DNA from: Gymnodinialimonas ulvae | GTDB taxonomy: Bacteria > Pseudomonadota > Alphaproteobacteria > Rhodobacterales > Rhodobacteraceae | NCBI RefSeq assembly: GCF_037543845.1 | Contig: NZ_JBBIFX010000003.1 | Location: forward strand, 434,001-498,000 | Direction: 5' to 3' | Length of the DNA: 64,000 nucleotides | Shown here: positions 24,815 to 31,990 of the stretch, piece by piece | Numbering within the stretch: the stretch's first letter is position 1 | Layout of the letters: each line of letters starts with the position of its first letter | Translations under genes and position numbers: made by a program | The notes under the pieces: model-generated | Database searches by the model: none | Told to the model about the DNA's origin: nothing | Seen by the model: the letters and a program-made list of their open reading frames with translations, nothing else

Positions 24815-25477
24815 TTAGCCCGCACCGGCTCCATGTCGCTCAAACCACGCGTCGAACAGGGCCTGAACCTCGTTCATCTTGCGCCGCTGTTCATATCGTT
24901 CCGCCCCTGGCACGAAACGCGGTGAGATCAGCTGCCGGTACACATTTGTCTTGTGGTCGAACACTCTCAGCTCCAGCGCATCCCCGTTGCGCAGCACCAT
25001 GAAATTCTCCGGTCGGATCCCGTGTGTAAAGACACGATGGTCCGTCAACAGATCTCCGATCTCCGCGTATCGACGCGCCACGAACCGCATCTGCTCAGGC
25101 GTCAGATCAAGGCCGACCCGGTCCTTCAGGAGATCGCGCAGCACGGCATGCGCCTCCGCTCCATGGGTGGCGTTTTCGGCCAAGATCGCGGGGCCAAGGG
25201 ATGTCTGCTCAAGCCCGTAGATGCGGGCCACAAAGGTGCGATGCGTGCCAAGCCGTGCCATCAGATTGGCATAGCCGCGCAACTCCCGCTCCATCGAGGA
25301 TGCAATACGTGGCTTTCGCTCGTACCACCGTTTGCGCCCCGGCGCCTTGCCGGTTTCGATCTTCAGGACCAGGTCATCGCGCTCCGGGTGGCGATAGACC
25401 GAGCGCGTTTGCCGTCGCCCGATCAGCAGGTCGTCGCTCAACTCAACAACATGCGACCCGGCGTTGCACTCCGTCAT
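24815..25477 (-). CDS. YrbL family protein (kinase-like fold)
   Basis: The 220-residue sequence resembles YrbL, a PhoP-regulated protein with a protein-kinase-like fold: basic VYRHPERDDLVLKIET near the start, a lysine in the ATP-binding position, and FTHGIRPENFMV near residue 150, which parallels the HRDxxxxN catalytic loop, then VFDHKTN in place of DFG. Its function is unknown. Its start overlaps the end... of the hydrolase region in reverse order: YrbL starts at 25477 and the hydrolase stop lies at 25474, so they share ATGA and are co-translated, hydrolase first. Confidence 0.78.
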   Translation of the reverse strand: MTECNAGSHVVELSDDLLIGRRQTRSVYRHPERDDLVLKIETGKAPGRKRWYERKPRIASSMERELRGYANLMARLGTHRTFVARIYGLEQTSLGPAILAENATHGAEAHAVLRDLLKDRVGLDLTPEQMRFVARRYAEIGDLLTDHRVFTHGIRPENFMVLRNGDALELRVFDHKTNVYRQLISPRFVPGAERYEQRRKMNEVQALFDAWFERHGAGAG

Positions 25478-26442
25478 CGGGCCTCCACCAGCGCACCCAA
25501 CACCGCCAGCAAGGCCGCATCGAACGCCTCCGCGTCTTCGATCATCGGAATATGCCCGACATCGGGAAGGACCGTAAGCCGCGCCTCAGGGATCAATTCG
25601 GCCAGGTTCTGTCCCTGCGACAGCGGGGTGGTCGTGTCCTCTGCGCCCCAGATCAACGCCACGGGCAGCGAAAATTCGCGGTAAGCCTGCGACGATACCG
25701 ACGGCAGCCCGACGGGCGGGATCAATAGCGTCGGCAACCAGTGCGCCAACGCCTCCGTCGCGCCGTCTTGCGTTGCCGGTTGGCTCAGCGTTGCAAGTAC
25801 CTCGTCCGTCGCCGCCGCGTCGCGGTGCAGGAACGCCTGCAACAACGGGCGCGCCACAAGCGGATTGGTCACACTGGCCGACACCACGACCTCGCGCAGC
25901 CACGCCGGACGAAGCGGCGCAGGCAAGCTTGCGGAGCCGTCGGGATCAAGCGGCAAAGCGCCCGCGATAATGGTCAGCGATTGCGCCATGTCGGGCTGCT
26001 GCATCACCGCCTCAACCGCCGCCCCCGCGCCGAAGGAATGCGCCACGATATGCGGCGACACCCCAAGCGCATCCATGACCGCCAGGATCCGCGCCGCACT
26101 CGCCGCGCGCCCGTAATCCGCGCCCTCGGGTCGGTCGGAATAGCCCATCGGCGGCACGTCGATGGCGGTGGCACGGTACCCGGCTTCGGCCAAACGCTCC
26201 AGCGTATGCACCCAGGTTCCCGACCACCCGACCGAGCCGTGGATCAACAACACCGGATCCCCCGTCTCCGGCCCCATCGTGATCGCGTAGATCCGACCGT
26301 ATTCGGTCTGCACGAAGCCCCCGATCCCCGGGCTGGACGAGGCATCGTCGGTTTCGCGCAAATGTGCGGCCAGACGCAGAGCGCCCAGGCCCATCACGAC
26401 CAGCACCAAAAGAACGATGAAGATACGCAGAAGAAATCTCAT
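25474..26442 (-). CDS. Alpha/beta hydrolase with N-terminal membrane anchor
   Basis: A 322-residue alpha/beta hydrolase. Residues 4-26 form one hydrophobic segment (LLRIFIVLLVLVVMGLGAL), an uncleaved anchor or signal. The fold shows LLIHGSVGWSG (oxyanion region), the nucleophile elbow AHSFGAGAA, an acid in IWGAEDTTTP, and the catalytic histidine in DVGHIPM. Substrate unknown; esterase or lipase is the default guess. Start at 26442 gives the anchor; it is divergent from the MFS gene with 43 bases between. Confidence 0.88.
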   Translation of the reverse strand: MRFLLRIFIVLLVLVVMGLGALRLAAHLRETDDASSSPGIGGFVQTEYGRIYAITMGPETGDPVLLIHGSVGWSGTWVHTLERLAEAGYRATAIDVPPMGYSDRPEGADYGRAASAARILAVMDALGVSPHIVAHSFGAGAAVEAVMQQPDMAQSLTIIAGALPLDPDGSASLPAPLRPAWLREVVVSASVTNPLVARPLLQAFLHRDAAATDEVLATLSQPATQDGATEALAHWLPTLLIPPVGLPSVSSQAYREFSLPVALIWGAEDTTTPLSQGQNLAELIPEARLTVLPDVGHIPMIEDAEAFDAALLAVLGALVEAR

Positions 26443-26485
26443 TGGACCATTGTGCCGGAATGCGGGCTCTGCGCAAGCTGCGGTC

Positions 26486-27724
26486 ATGCCCGCCCTGATC
26501 CGAGAAAACCGAAACTTCCGCCTGCTCTTGTCCGGCGCGGGATTGGCGAACCTGTCGGACGGGATCGGCGTTCTGGCGTTTCCGTGGCTGGCCACTTTGA
26601 TCACCACCGACCCCCGCGCTCTGGCGCTTGTGGCGTTTGCGACGCGGCTTCCATGGTTTCTGTGGTCGTTGCCGGTCGGCGTTCTGACCGACCGGGCCGA
26701 CCGGCAACGCATGATGGTACGCGCCGATCTGGCCCGAATGGCGCTGGCCTTGGCGGTTGTGGCGCTGATCCTGTCGGGCCCCGGCGATGGCGCAATCGCA
26801 TGGCAGATCGCGGGCCTGTCGGCGCTGGCGTTCCTTATGGGCACGGCAGAGGTCTTCCGCGACAACGCCGCCCAGACCGCCCTGCCAACCGTTGTATCCA
26901 AGGACCGCCTGGAAGAGGCCAATGGGCAGATCTGGTCGGTCGAGCAGGTCATGGGCCAATTCGTCGGCCCGCCGCTGGCCGGTGTCCTGATCGCGGTGGC
27001 TGTGCCTGCGCCATTCATCTTCGAGGCCCTTGGCTTTGCATTGGCGGCTTGGGCCGTCTGGGCCATCGCCTTTCCCGCCCGCGAGGTGGCGATGCAGCGC
27101 GACAGTTTCTGGCGGGAGCTTCGGGCCGGATGGACCTGGATCCGGCAGCACCGCGTGATCCTGCAACTTGCCCTGATCCTCGGCGGGCTGAACGCCGCCC
27201 ATATGGCCGGGTTCACCGTTCTGGTCCTCTACAGCCAAGAGGTCCTGGGCCTCGACGCCATCGGTCACGGTCTGTTGCTGACCGCCGGGGCGGCGGGCGG
27301 TGTCGCCGGTGGCCTCCTGTGCCCGGCCCTCGCACGGCGTCTGGGGGCGGAGCGCGCGCTTTGGATCGCCTTGGCCCTCATGCCGGTGCCGTTCATCGGC
27401 CTCTACCTGTTCAGCTCGGTCCCCTTAGCACTGATGCTCCTGTTCCTCGAAACCTTCGTGGCGGTCCTGTGGAACGTCGTCACAGTCTCCTACCGCCAAC
27501 GGGCGATCCCCGATGCGCTTCTGGGTCGGGTCAATTCGATCTACCGCTTCTTCGGTTGGGGCATGATGCCCATCGGCGCCTTGGCGGGCGGCTGGATCAT
27601 GGCGCTGGCCGAGCCGTCGTTGGGCCGAGAAGACGCGCTGCGGCTTGTCTTCCTCGTCGGCGCCGGGGCGCTTGTGGCCCTGTTTCTTTATGGCCTGGCC
27701 CGATTGCGCCTGCCCAAGGCCTGA
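26486..27724 (+). CDS. Major facilitator superfamily transporter
   Basis: The 412-residue protein has about twelve hydrophobic helices with an MFS-type loop 2-3 motif (GVLTDRADRQRMMV). The N-terminus RENRNFRLLLSGAGLANLSDGIG and the middle segment match MFS-3 (enterobactin exporter EntS-like) permeases. It would act in the inner membrane as a drug or siderophore-type exporter; the substrate is not known. Only weak ribosome-binding sequence precedes 26486. Confidence 0.87.
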   Translation: MPALIRENRNFRLLLSGAGLANLSDGIGVLAFPWLATLITTDPRALALVAFATRLPWFLWSLPVGVLTDRADRQRMMVRADLARMALALAVVALILSGPGDGAIAWQIAGLSALAFLMGTAEVFRDNAAQTALPTVVSKDRLEEANGQIWSVEQVMGQFVGPPLAGVLIAVAVPAPFIFEALGFALAAWAVWAIAFPAREVAMQRDSFWRELRAGWTWIRQHRVILQLALILGGLNAAHMAGFTVLVLYSQEVLGLDAIGHGLLLTAGAAGGVAGGLLCPALARRLGAERALWIALALMPVPFIGLYLFSSVPLALMLLFLETFVAVLWNVVTVSYRQRAIPDALLGRVNSIYRFFGWGMMPIGALAGGWIMALAEPSLGREDALRLVFLVGAGALVALFLYGLARLRLPKA

Positions 27725-27748
27725 GCCACCTGCAGCCCCTTCCCCCCC

Positions 27749-27778
27749 AAAAAAAGAAGCCCGGCACGATGGCCGGGC
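27749..27778 (-). terminator. Rho-independent terminator of small-RNA unit B
   Basis: On the minus strand GCCCGGC, a 6-base loop and GCCGGGC form a 7-bp GC stem followed by TTCTTTTTTT. The T-run exists only on the minus strand, so this belongs to the minus-strand transcript rather than to the plus-strand MFS gene. Confidence 0.85.
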
Positions 27779-27800
27779 AAGTCACAACAGGGAGGTTGTA
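27749..27800 (-). ncRNA. Predicted ~52-nt small RNA, unit B, with C-rich anti-SD-like loop
   Basis: From the predicted start at 27800 the transcript would fold as two hairpins: ACAAC-CUCCCU-GUUGU (27784-27799) exposing a C-rich loop complementary to GGGAG ribosome-binding sequences, then the GC-rich terminator. The layout (anti-Shine-Dalgarno loop, short linker, terminator, tandem copy) recalls the CcsR/cuckoo small RNAs of alphaproteobacteria, which carry CCUCCUCCC loops; the motif here is shorter. A class II FNR-type promoter sits directly upstream. Family membership is inference; no homology search was possible. Confidence 0.6.
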
Positions 27801-27806
27801 TGGAAA

Positions 27807-27848
27807 GGTATACGCGGTCTGCCCCGGCCTGGATTTGATTCAGGTCAA
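27807..27848 (-). promoter_or_regulatory. FNR/FnrL-type class II promoter for small-RNA unit B
   Basis: On the minus strand TTGAC-CTGA-ATCAA (27835-27848) matches the FNR consensus TTGAT-N4-ATCAA with one change. TATACC (27807-27812) is a -10 hexamer. If transcription starts at 27800, the box is centred at -41.5 and the hexamer occupies -12 to -7, exactly the geometry of class II FNR-activated promoters. The first hairpin of the RNA then begins at the second nucleotide. Confidence 0.6.
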
Positions 27849-27850
27849 AA

Positions 27851-27872
27851 AACTGGGCTACCAGTTAAAAAA
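27851..27872 (-). terminator. Second, backup terminator after unit A
   Basis: AACTGG-GCTA-CCAGTT (27851-27866) is a perfect 6-bp stem-loop; on the minus strand it is followed by a T-run (27847-27852 region) that merges into the FNR box of unit B. It lies directly after the main terminator of unit A. Confidence 0.65.
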
Positions 27873-27893
27873 GACCCGGGCACGAAGCCCGGG
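27867..27893 (-). terminator. Rho-independent terminator of unit A / response regulator 3' UTR
   Basis: On the minus strand CCCGGGC-TTCGT-GCCCGGG is a 7-bp GC stem with a stable UUCG-type loop, followed by TCTTTTTT. It ends transcription coming from the response regulator gene. Confidence 0.85.
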
Positions 27894-27934
27894 CCAAGTC
27901 CAACAGGGAGAGATGATGCCGTAACCCGGGCATC
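27867..27934 (-). repeat. Unit A: diverged tandem copy of the small-RNA element in the response regulator 3' UTR
   Basis: Minus-strand unit A shares CTCCCTGTTG, GACTTG and the GC-rich CGTG-loop terminator with unit B, about 110 bases downstream. Unit A keeps the C-rich CTCCCT element but has lost the pairing around it; instead a GATGCC/GGCATC hairpin (27915-27934) precedes it. No separate promoter is visible, so it is probably made as the 3' UTR of the upstream response regulator mRNA. Confidence 0.6.
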
Positions 27935-27955
27935 GGCGGGAACTTCTACTGCTCG

Positions 27956-28642
27956 TTACGCCACCAATCTGTAACCACCTGATTCGGTGACAAGAAGGCG
28001 CGCATTGGACGGATCTGGTTCAATTTTCTGACGCAACCGGTAGATATGCGTCTCAAGCGTGTGCGTCGTGACCCCGGCATTGTAGCCCCAGACCTCGTGC
28101 AGAAGGATATCGCGGGCCACCACACCGTCCTGCGCGCGGTAGAGAAACTTCAGGATGTTGGTCTCTTTCTCGGTCAGGCGGATCTTCCGCTCGTCCTCGG
28201 TGATCAACATCTTCATGGCGGGCTTGAACGTATACGGCCCAAGCTGGAACACCGCGTCTTCGCTCTGCTCATGCTGGCGCAGCTGTGCGCGGATCCGGGC
28301 CAGAAGCACCGGGAAGCGGAAGGGTTTGGTGACGTAATCATTGGCGCCGGCATCGAGGCCCAGGATCGTATCGGCATCGCTGTCATGGCCTGTCAGCATC
28401 AGAACCGGGCATTTCACACCCTGTTTGCGCATCAGGCGGCACAATTCCCGACCGTCCGTATCCGGCAGGCCCACGTCCAGGATCACGAGGTCGTAAATGC
28501 CCTCTTTGGCACGGTCCATCGCCTGCGACCCGTTGGCGGCCTCGAAGACGTCGAAGTCCTCGGTCATCACCAATTGCTCGCTCAGCGCTTCGCGCAGATC
28601 GTCATCATCGTCGACCAGGAGGATTTTCTTGAGGTTTGCCAT
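27956..28642 (-). CDS. OmpR/PhoB-family response regulator (possibly CenR-like)
   Basis: The 228-residue regulator has a receiver domain with acidic pocket DDDDD, phospho-acceptor in LVILDVGLPDTDG, T/K residues in MLTGHD and VTKPFRFP, then an OmpR winged helix (LTEKETNILKFLYRAQDGVVARDILLHEVW in parts, THTLETHIYRLRQKIE, GYRLV). No histidine kinase is adjacent, so it is an orphan or has a distant partner. Roseobacter homologues are sometimes related to the envelope regulator CenR, but I cannot assign this. Start 28642 gives the standard receiver N-terminus. Its 3' UTR carries the small-RNA-like unit A. Confidence 0.93.
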   Translation of the reverse strand: MANLKKILLVDDDDDLREALSEQLVMTEDFDVFEAANGSQAMDRAKEGIYDLVILDVGLPDTDGRELCRLMRKQGVKCPVLMLTGHDSDADTILGLDAGANDYVTKPFRFPVLLARIRAQLRQHEQSEDAVFQLGPYTFKPAMKMLITEDERKIRLTEKETNILKFLYRAQDGVVARDILLHEVWGYNAGVTTHTLETHIYRLRQKIEPDPSNARLLVTESGGYRLVA

Positions 28643-28792
28643 GGGTCCCGTCCAAGTGCTGTCTTCGTTCCGTTGCCCTGACATGACCCGGCGACATCGG
28701 GTTTGTCTACGGATGTAACCGCGCCTCACGCGCGTGTGTGTGGCGGTGAGGAATGTTTCAATTTCCCGGCCCGCAGGGTTATGTGGGTCCGT

Positions 28793-29866
28793 ATGACGCT
28801 ATTGCCCTCCTCCTCCGAGCTTCTGGCCCGCGCGCGCAGCGACCTGCGGGTGGGCTTGCCCGTTGTGCTGCGCGACACGTCGGGCCTCTTGATGGTGATG
28901 GCCGCCGAAACCGCGCAGGCCGAACGCCTGTCGGCCATGCGCGCGCTCGGGCCCGTGGTCGCCGCGATCACCGGCTGGCGCGCGGCCACGCTCAAGGTTC
29001 GGGTCTACGACGGGGACATCGCGCGGATCGCCCTTCCCGCCGATGCCGGCGCGGAATGGCTCAGTGACATCGCCGATCCCGCCTGCGACCTGTCCGCACC
29101 ATTGCGCGGACCGTTCCGCGAACTGCGTGACGGCGATGCGCACCTGCACCGTCTGGCTCTGGTGCTGGTGAAATCGGCACAGCTGCTGCCCGCCGTGGCT
29201 GCGGTCGAAATCTCCGACGTGCCGAAGGGCCTGACACTTCTGCAGGCCGATATCGCGGCGCGCGATCTCGCCGCCGCCCCCGCACTGGCCCCTGTTGCCG
29301 CCGCCGGTCTGCCGATGGAGGCCAGCGATGCCGGACGGCTGCACATCTTCCGCCCCGATAATGGCGAAACCGAGCATTACGCGATCGAGGTCGGCCGCCC
29401 GGACCGCGCGCAACCGGTGCTGGCGCGGCTGCATTCGGCCTGCTTCACCGGCGATGTCCTGGGCTCGCTGAAATGCGATTGTGGACCTCAACTGCGCACC
29501 GCTCTGGCGGAAATGGGGGCGGCGGGGGCAGGTGTTCTGCTCTACCTGAACCAGGAAGGGCGCGGCATCGGGCTTGCCAACAAGATGCGCGCCTATGCCT
29601 TGCAGGATCAGGGGTTCGATACAGTCGAAGCGAACCACCGGCTGGGGTTCGAAGATGACGAACGGGATTTCCGCCTTGGTGCGCGTCTGTTGAAACGGAT
29701 GGGATTCGGCGCGGTGCGCTTGATGACCAACAACCCCCGCAAGGTGGACCGCATGACCAGCGAAGGCATCGAGGTCGTCGAACGCGTGCCGCTGGTGATC
29801 CCGTCGAATCGTTTCAATGCCGACTATCTGGCCGTGAAGCGCTCGAAATCCGGACATCTTCTGTGA
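28793..29866 (+). CDS. ribA: GTP cyclohydrolase II with degenerate RibB-like N-terminal domain
   Basis: The C-terminal ~170 residues of this 357-residue protein are RibA: zinc ligands in CFTGDVLGSLKCDCGPQ, the catalytic region LNQEGRGIGLANKMRAYALQ, and MTNNPRKV. It opens the riboflavin pathway by converting GTP to the 2,5-diaminopyrimidine product. The N-terminal half aligns in layout with RibB (VVLRDTSGLLMVMAAET parallels the RibB DDExRENEGDL block), but the acidic metal-binding residues are missing, so DHBP synthase activity is unlikely. The start at 28793 is the most economical; ATG at 28781 is possible. Confidence 0.9.
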   Translation: MTLLPSSSELLARARSDLRVGLPVVLRDTSGLLMVMAAETAQAERLSAMRALGPVVAAITGWRAATLKVRVYDGDIARIALPADAGAEWLSDIADPACDLSAPLRGPFRELRDGDAHLHRLALVLVKSAQLLPAVAAVEISDVPKGLTLLQADIAARDLAAAPALAPVAAAGLPMEASDAGRLHIFRPDNGETEHYAIEVGRPDRAQPVLARLHSACFTGDVLGSLKCDCGPQLRTALAEMGAAGAGVLLYLNQEGRGIGLANKMRAYALQDQGFDTVEANHRLGFEDDERDFRLGARLLKRMGFGAVRLMTNNPRKVDRMTSEGIEVVERVPLVIPSNRFNADYLAVKRSKSGHLL

Positions 29867-29948
29867 ACCATCGACCGCGCCCCGCGGGGGTGATGGGGGA
29901 AAGCCCGGCGCTGTGCTACGCTGGCACCACACCAACGGAGGACGTGCA

Positions 29949-30236
29949 ATGCCCAAAGGTTATATCGTCGCCAACATCCGTGCGCGGGACATGGACGGCA
30001 TGCGGCGGTTCGCCGAAGCCTCCGCCCCGGTCATCGCGGAATTTGGCGGTCGGATCCTGGCCCGCGACCCGAACCCGGAGCAGCGTGAAGGCGTCTTGGA
30101 TGGCATCGCGGTGATCGTGGAACTCGACGATTTGGACACCGCGCCGCGGTTCTACGCATCGCAGGGCTACACCGATGCCAAGGCCATCCGCGAGGCCATT
30201 GCAGAGACGGATCTGCGGATCGTCTCGGGAATCTGA
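29949..30236 (+). CDS. DUF1330 family protein
   Basis: A 95-residue dimeric alpha/beta-barrel protein: MPKGYIVANIRARDMDGMRRF, GGRILARD and DGIAVIVELDD are typical of DUF1330 (YCII-like fold). No enzymatic role is established. GGAGGA lies about 6 bases before the start. It is followed 16 bases later by the L,D-transpeptidase gene, so they may be co-transcribed. Confidence 0.88.
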   Translation: MPKGYIVANIRARDMDGMRRFAEASAPVIAEFGGRILARDPNPEQREGVLDGIAVIVELDDLDTAPRFYASQGYTDAKAIREAIAETDLRIVSGI

Positions 30237-30252
30237 GCGGACGGCGCAGGGC

Positions 30253-30765
30253 ATGATGACAGCGGAAGACATGGTTCTCACGCCCTCGGGCTTGCGGTTC
30301 TGGGGGGCCAACCTGCCGTTTTCGGTGGGGCGCGGCGGCATTGTGCGCGACAAGCGCGAAGGCGATGGCGGCACGCCTGTCGGGGTGCATCGCATCGTTG
30401 GCTGCCTCTACCGCCCCGACCGTTTGGCGCGGCCTTGCGACTGGGCGGTGCCCATCGGGCCGGGTGATCTGTGGTCCGATGATCCCACCCGCCCGGATTA
30501 CAACACGATGGTACGCGCACCCTATGGTGGCTCGGCCGAGCGGCTCAGGCGCGGCGATCCGCTCTATGACATCGTGCTGATCACCGATTGGAACTGGCCC
30601 GATGCCGAGAGCCGGCGCGGATCGGCGATTTTCATCCACCAATGGCGCGGGCCGGGGCGCCCGACGGAAGGCTGCGTCGGCCTGCGCCCGGATCACCTGC
30701 GCTGGATCGTGCCGCGGATTAGCTATGAGACCCGACTGATCGTTCCGGAGCGTTTGGTGGGCTAG
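30253..30765 (+). CDS. L,D-transpeptidase family protein (YkuD-like catalytic domain)
   Basis: A 170-residue protein with the L,D-transpeptidase catalytic signature: FIHQWRGPGR followed by TEGCVGLRP, giving the conserved His and nucleophile Cys of HxxxxSxGC-type sites. Start GGTPVGVHRI and DYNTMVRAPY are also typical. No signal peptide or membrane segment is visible, unlike ErfK/YbiS-type enzymes that cross-link murein in the periplasm; this short COG3786-type class is common in Rhodobacterales and its location is uncertain. Start codon choice among clustered ATGs at 30253 to 30271 is open. Confidence 0.82.
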   Translation: MMTAEDMVLTPSGLRFWGANLPFSVGRGGIVRDKREGDGGTPVGVHRIVGCLYRPDRLARPCDWAVPIGPGDLWSDDPTRPDYNTMVRAPYGGSAERLRRGDPLYDIVLITDWNWPDAESRRGSAIFIHQWRGPGRPTEGCVGLRPDHLRWIVPRISYETRLIVPERLVG

Positions 30766-30789
30766 CGCCGGGGCGCAGCGCAGATGTAC

Positions 30790-31272
30790 TCACCGATTGG
30801 GCAAGCCGTTGGCCCGCCGGGTGGCGCGCAGCTCGGCTGCCGAAGGGATGCTGGCGATCAGCCCATCGAGCCCGGCCAGAACCTCCGCGTAGGCAGCGGC
30901 GTGGCGCGTGCGCGGGAAATCCGGGTCCTGCCCGGTGGCCGCCCAGGTTCGCGCGCAGGTCATCGCGGAAATCCAATCGTCGCGATCGCCCGCCAGCCAT
31001 TCGTTGATCGGGCGGGCGACGGTCTCCTGCAGGGATGCAAACAGCGCCTGCGCCTGATCGGACCGGCCCGGACGAATCATGAGCAGAAGGCGCGCCCGGA
31101 ACTGGCCGCGGTACAGGATGCACCCCGCGCGCAGCCGGTCACCTTCATTGAAGACCTCGGCCGCGCGTGTGTAATCGTCCCACGGGCTCGACGTCATCGG
31201 AGCGGGGCTCAGGGTCTGGGCCTGAACGGGAAGGGCAAGTACCACACAGATCAAGATCCATCTGAACATCAT
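30790..31272 (-). CDS. Conserved secreted protein of unknown function
   Basis: I do not recognise a family. The 160-residue product starts MMFRWILICVVLALPVQAQ, a clear Sec signal with cleavage after AQA, and the mature part is about 140 residues with GCILYRGQFRARLLLMIRP and AMTCARTW carrying two cysteines. Its start at 31272 overlaps the stop of the PLP-binding protein gene upstream (ATGA), so it is translated together with it. Confidence 0.72.
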   Translation of the reverse strand: MMFRWILICVVLALPVQAQTLSPAPMTSSPWDDYTRAAEVFNEGDRLRAGCILYRGQFRARLLLMIRPGRSDQAQALFASLQETVARPINEWLAGDRDDWISAMTCARTWAATGQDPDFPRTRHAAAYAEVLAGLDGLIASIPSAAELRATRRANGLPNR

Positions 31273-31919
31273 GCGGTCCTTTCCCCGAAAATGGCCGAGC
31301 CGACGCGGATATGCGTGGCGCCCTGAGCGATTGCGTTTTCGAAATCCGACGACATGCCCATCGACAGGCCCGTCAGGCCGTTGCGCGCCGCGATTTTGGC
31401 CAGCAACGCGAAATGCAGGCTGGGTTCTTCCTCGACCGGCGGGATGCACATCAGCCCCTTGAGCGGCAGATCAAGCACGCGCACCTCGGCGATGAACGCA
31501 TCTGCGTCGGACGGCAGGCATCCGGCCTTCTGCGGCTCTTCCCCGGTGTTCACCTGCACGAAAACCTCGGGACTTGCGCCGCGCTCCTGCGCCAGACGGG
31601 CCAGCGTGGTGGCCAATTTCGGACGGTCGAGCGTGTGGATGGTCGAAAACATCTCAACCGCCTGCCGCGCCTTGTTGGTTTGCAGCGGGCCGATCAGGTG
31701 CAGGTCGATGCCGTCGAACCGCGCTTGGAACTCGGGCCAACGCCCCTGCGCCTCTTGCACGCGGTTTTCACCAAAAATGCGGTGCCCCTGATCAAGAACG
31801 GCTTCGACCCGTTCGGGCGGCTGCACCTTGGAAACGGCGATCAGGGTGATGTCTTCCGGCGTGCGGCCATGGGCCTGCGCGGCGGCGTCAATGCGGGCGG
31901 TGATGTCAGACAAAGCCAT
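31269..31919 (-). CDS. YggS family pyridoxal phosphate homeostasis protein (PLPHP)
   Basis: A 216-residue TIM-barrel PLP-binding protein with the Schiff-base lysine K31 in LIAVSKVQPPE, IFGENRVQEA, LIGPLQTNKAR and GLSMGMSSDFENAI, all hallmarks of YggS/PROSC. It buffers and delivers PLP rather than catalysing a reaction. The gene begins just past the porin terminator, and its 3' end is coupled to the unknown secreted protein gene. Confidence 0.95.
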   Translation of the reverse strand: MALSDITARIDAAAQAHGRTPEDITLIAVSKVQPPERVEAVLDQGHRIFGENRVQEAQGRWPEFQARFDGIDLHLIGPLQTNKARQAVEMFSTIHTLDRPKLATTLARLAQERGASPEVFVQVNTGEEPQKAGCLPSDADAFIAEVRVLDLPLKGLMCIPPVEEEPSLHFALLAKIAARNGLTGLSMGMSSDFENAIAQGATHIRVGSAIFGERTA

Positions 31920-31931
31920 GTCAGCGTTTCA

Positions 31932-31964
31932 CCAAAAGAAAAGAGCGGGCACAAGGCCCGCTCT
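31932..31964 (-). terminator. Rho-independent terminator of the porin gene
   Basis: AGAGCGGGC, a 5-base loop and GCCCGCTCT form a perfect 9-bp stem; on the minus strand it is followed by TTTCTTTTGG. It lies about 27 bases after the porin stop codon. Confidence 0.88.
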
Positions 31965-31990
31965 CTCCGTAATCCGATAATCCGTTAGGA

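Noticed and set aside
25741..27924. 727-codon plus-strand frame
   Set aside because: It overlaps the hydrolase gene on the other strand and the MFS gene in another frame; the composition is Arg/Pro/Gly rich with no family.
27721..27955. CRISPR-like or insertion-element origin for the paired repeats
   Set aside because: Only two diverged copies, each with its own terminator and different spacing, and no transposase or inverted ends.
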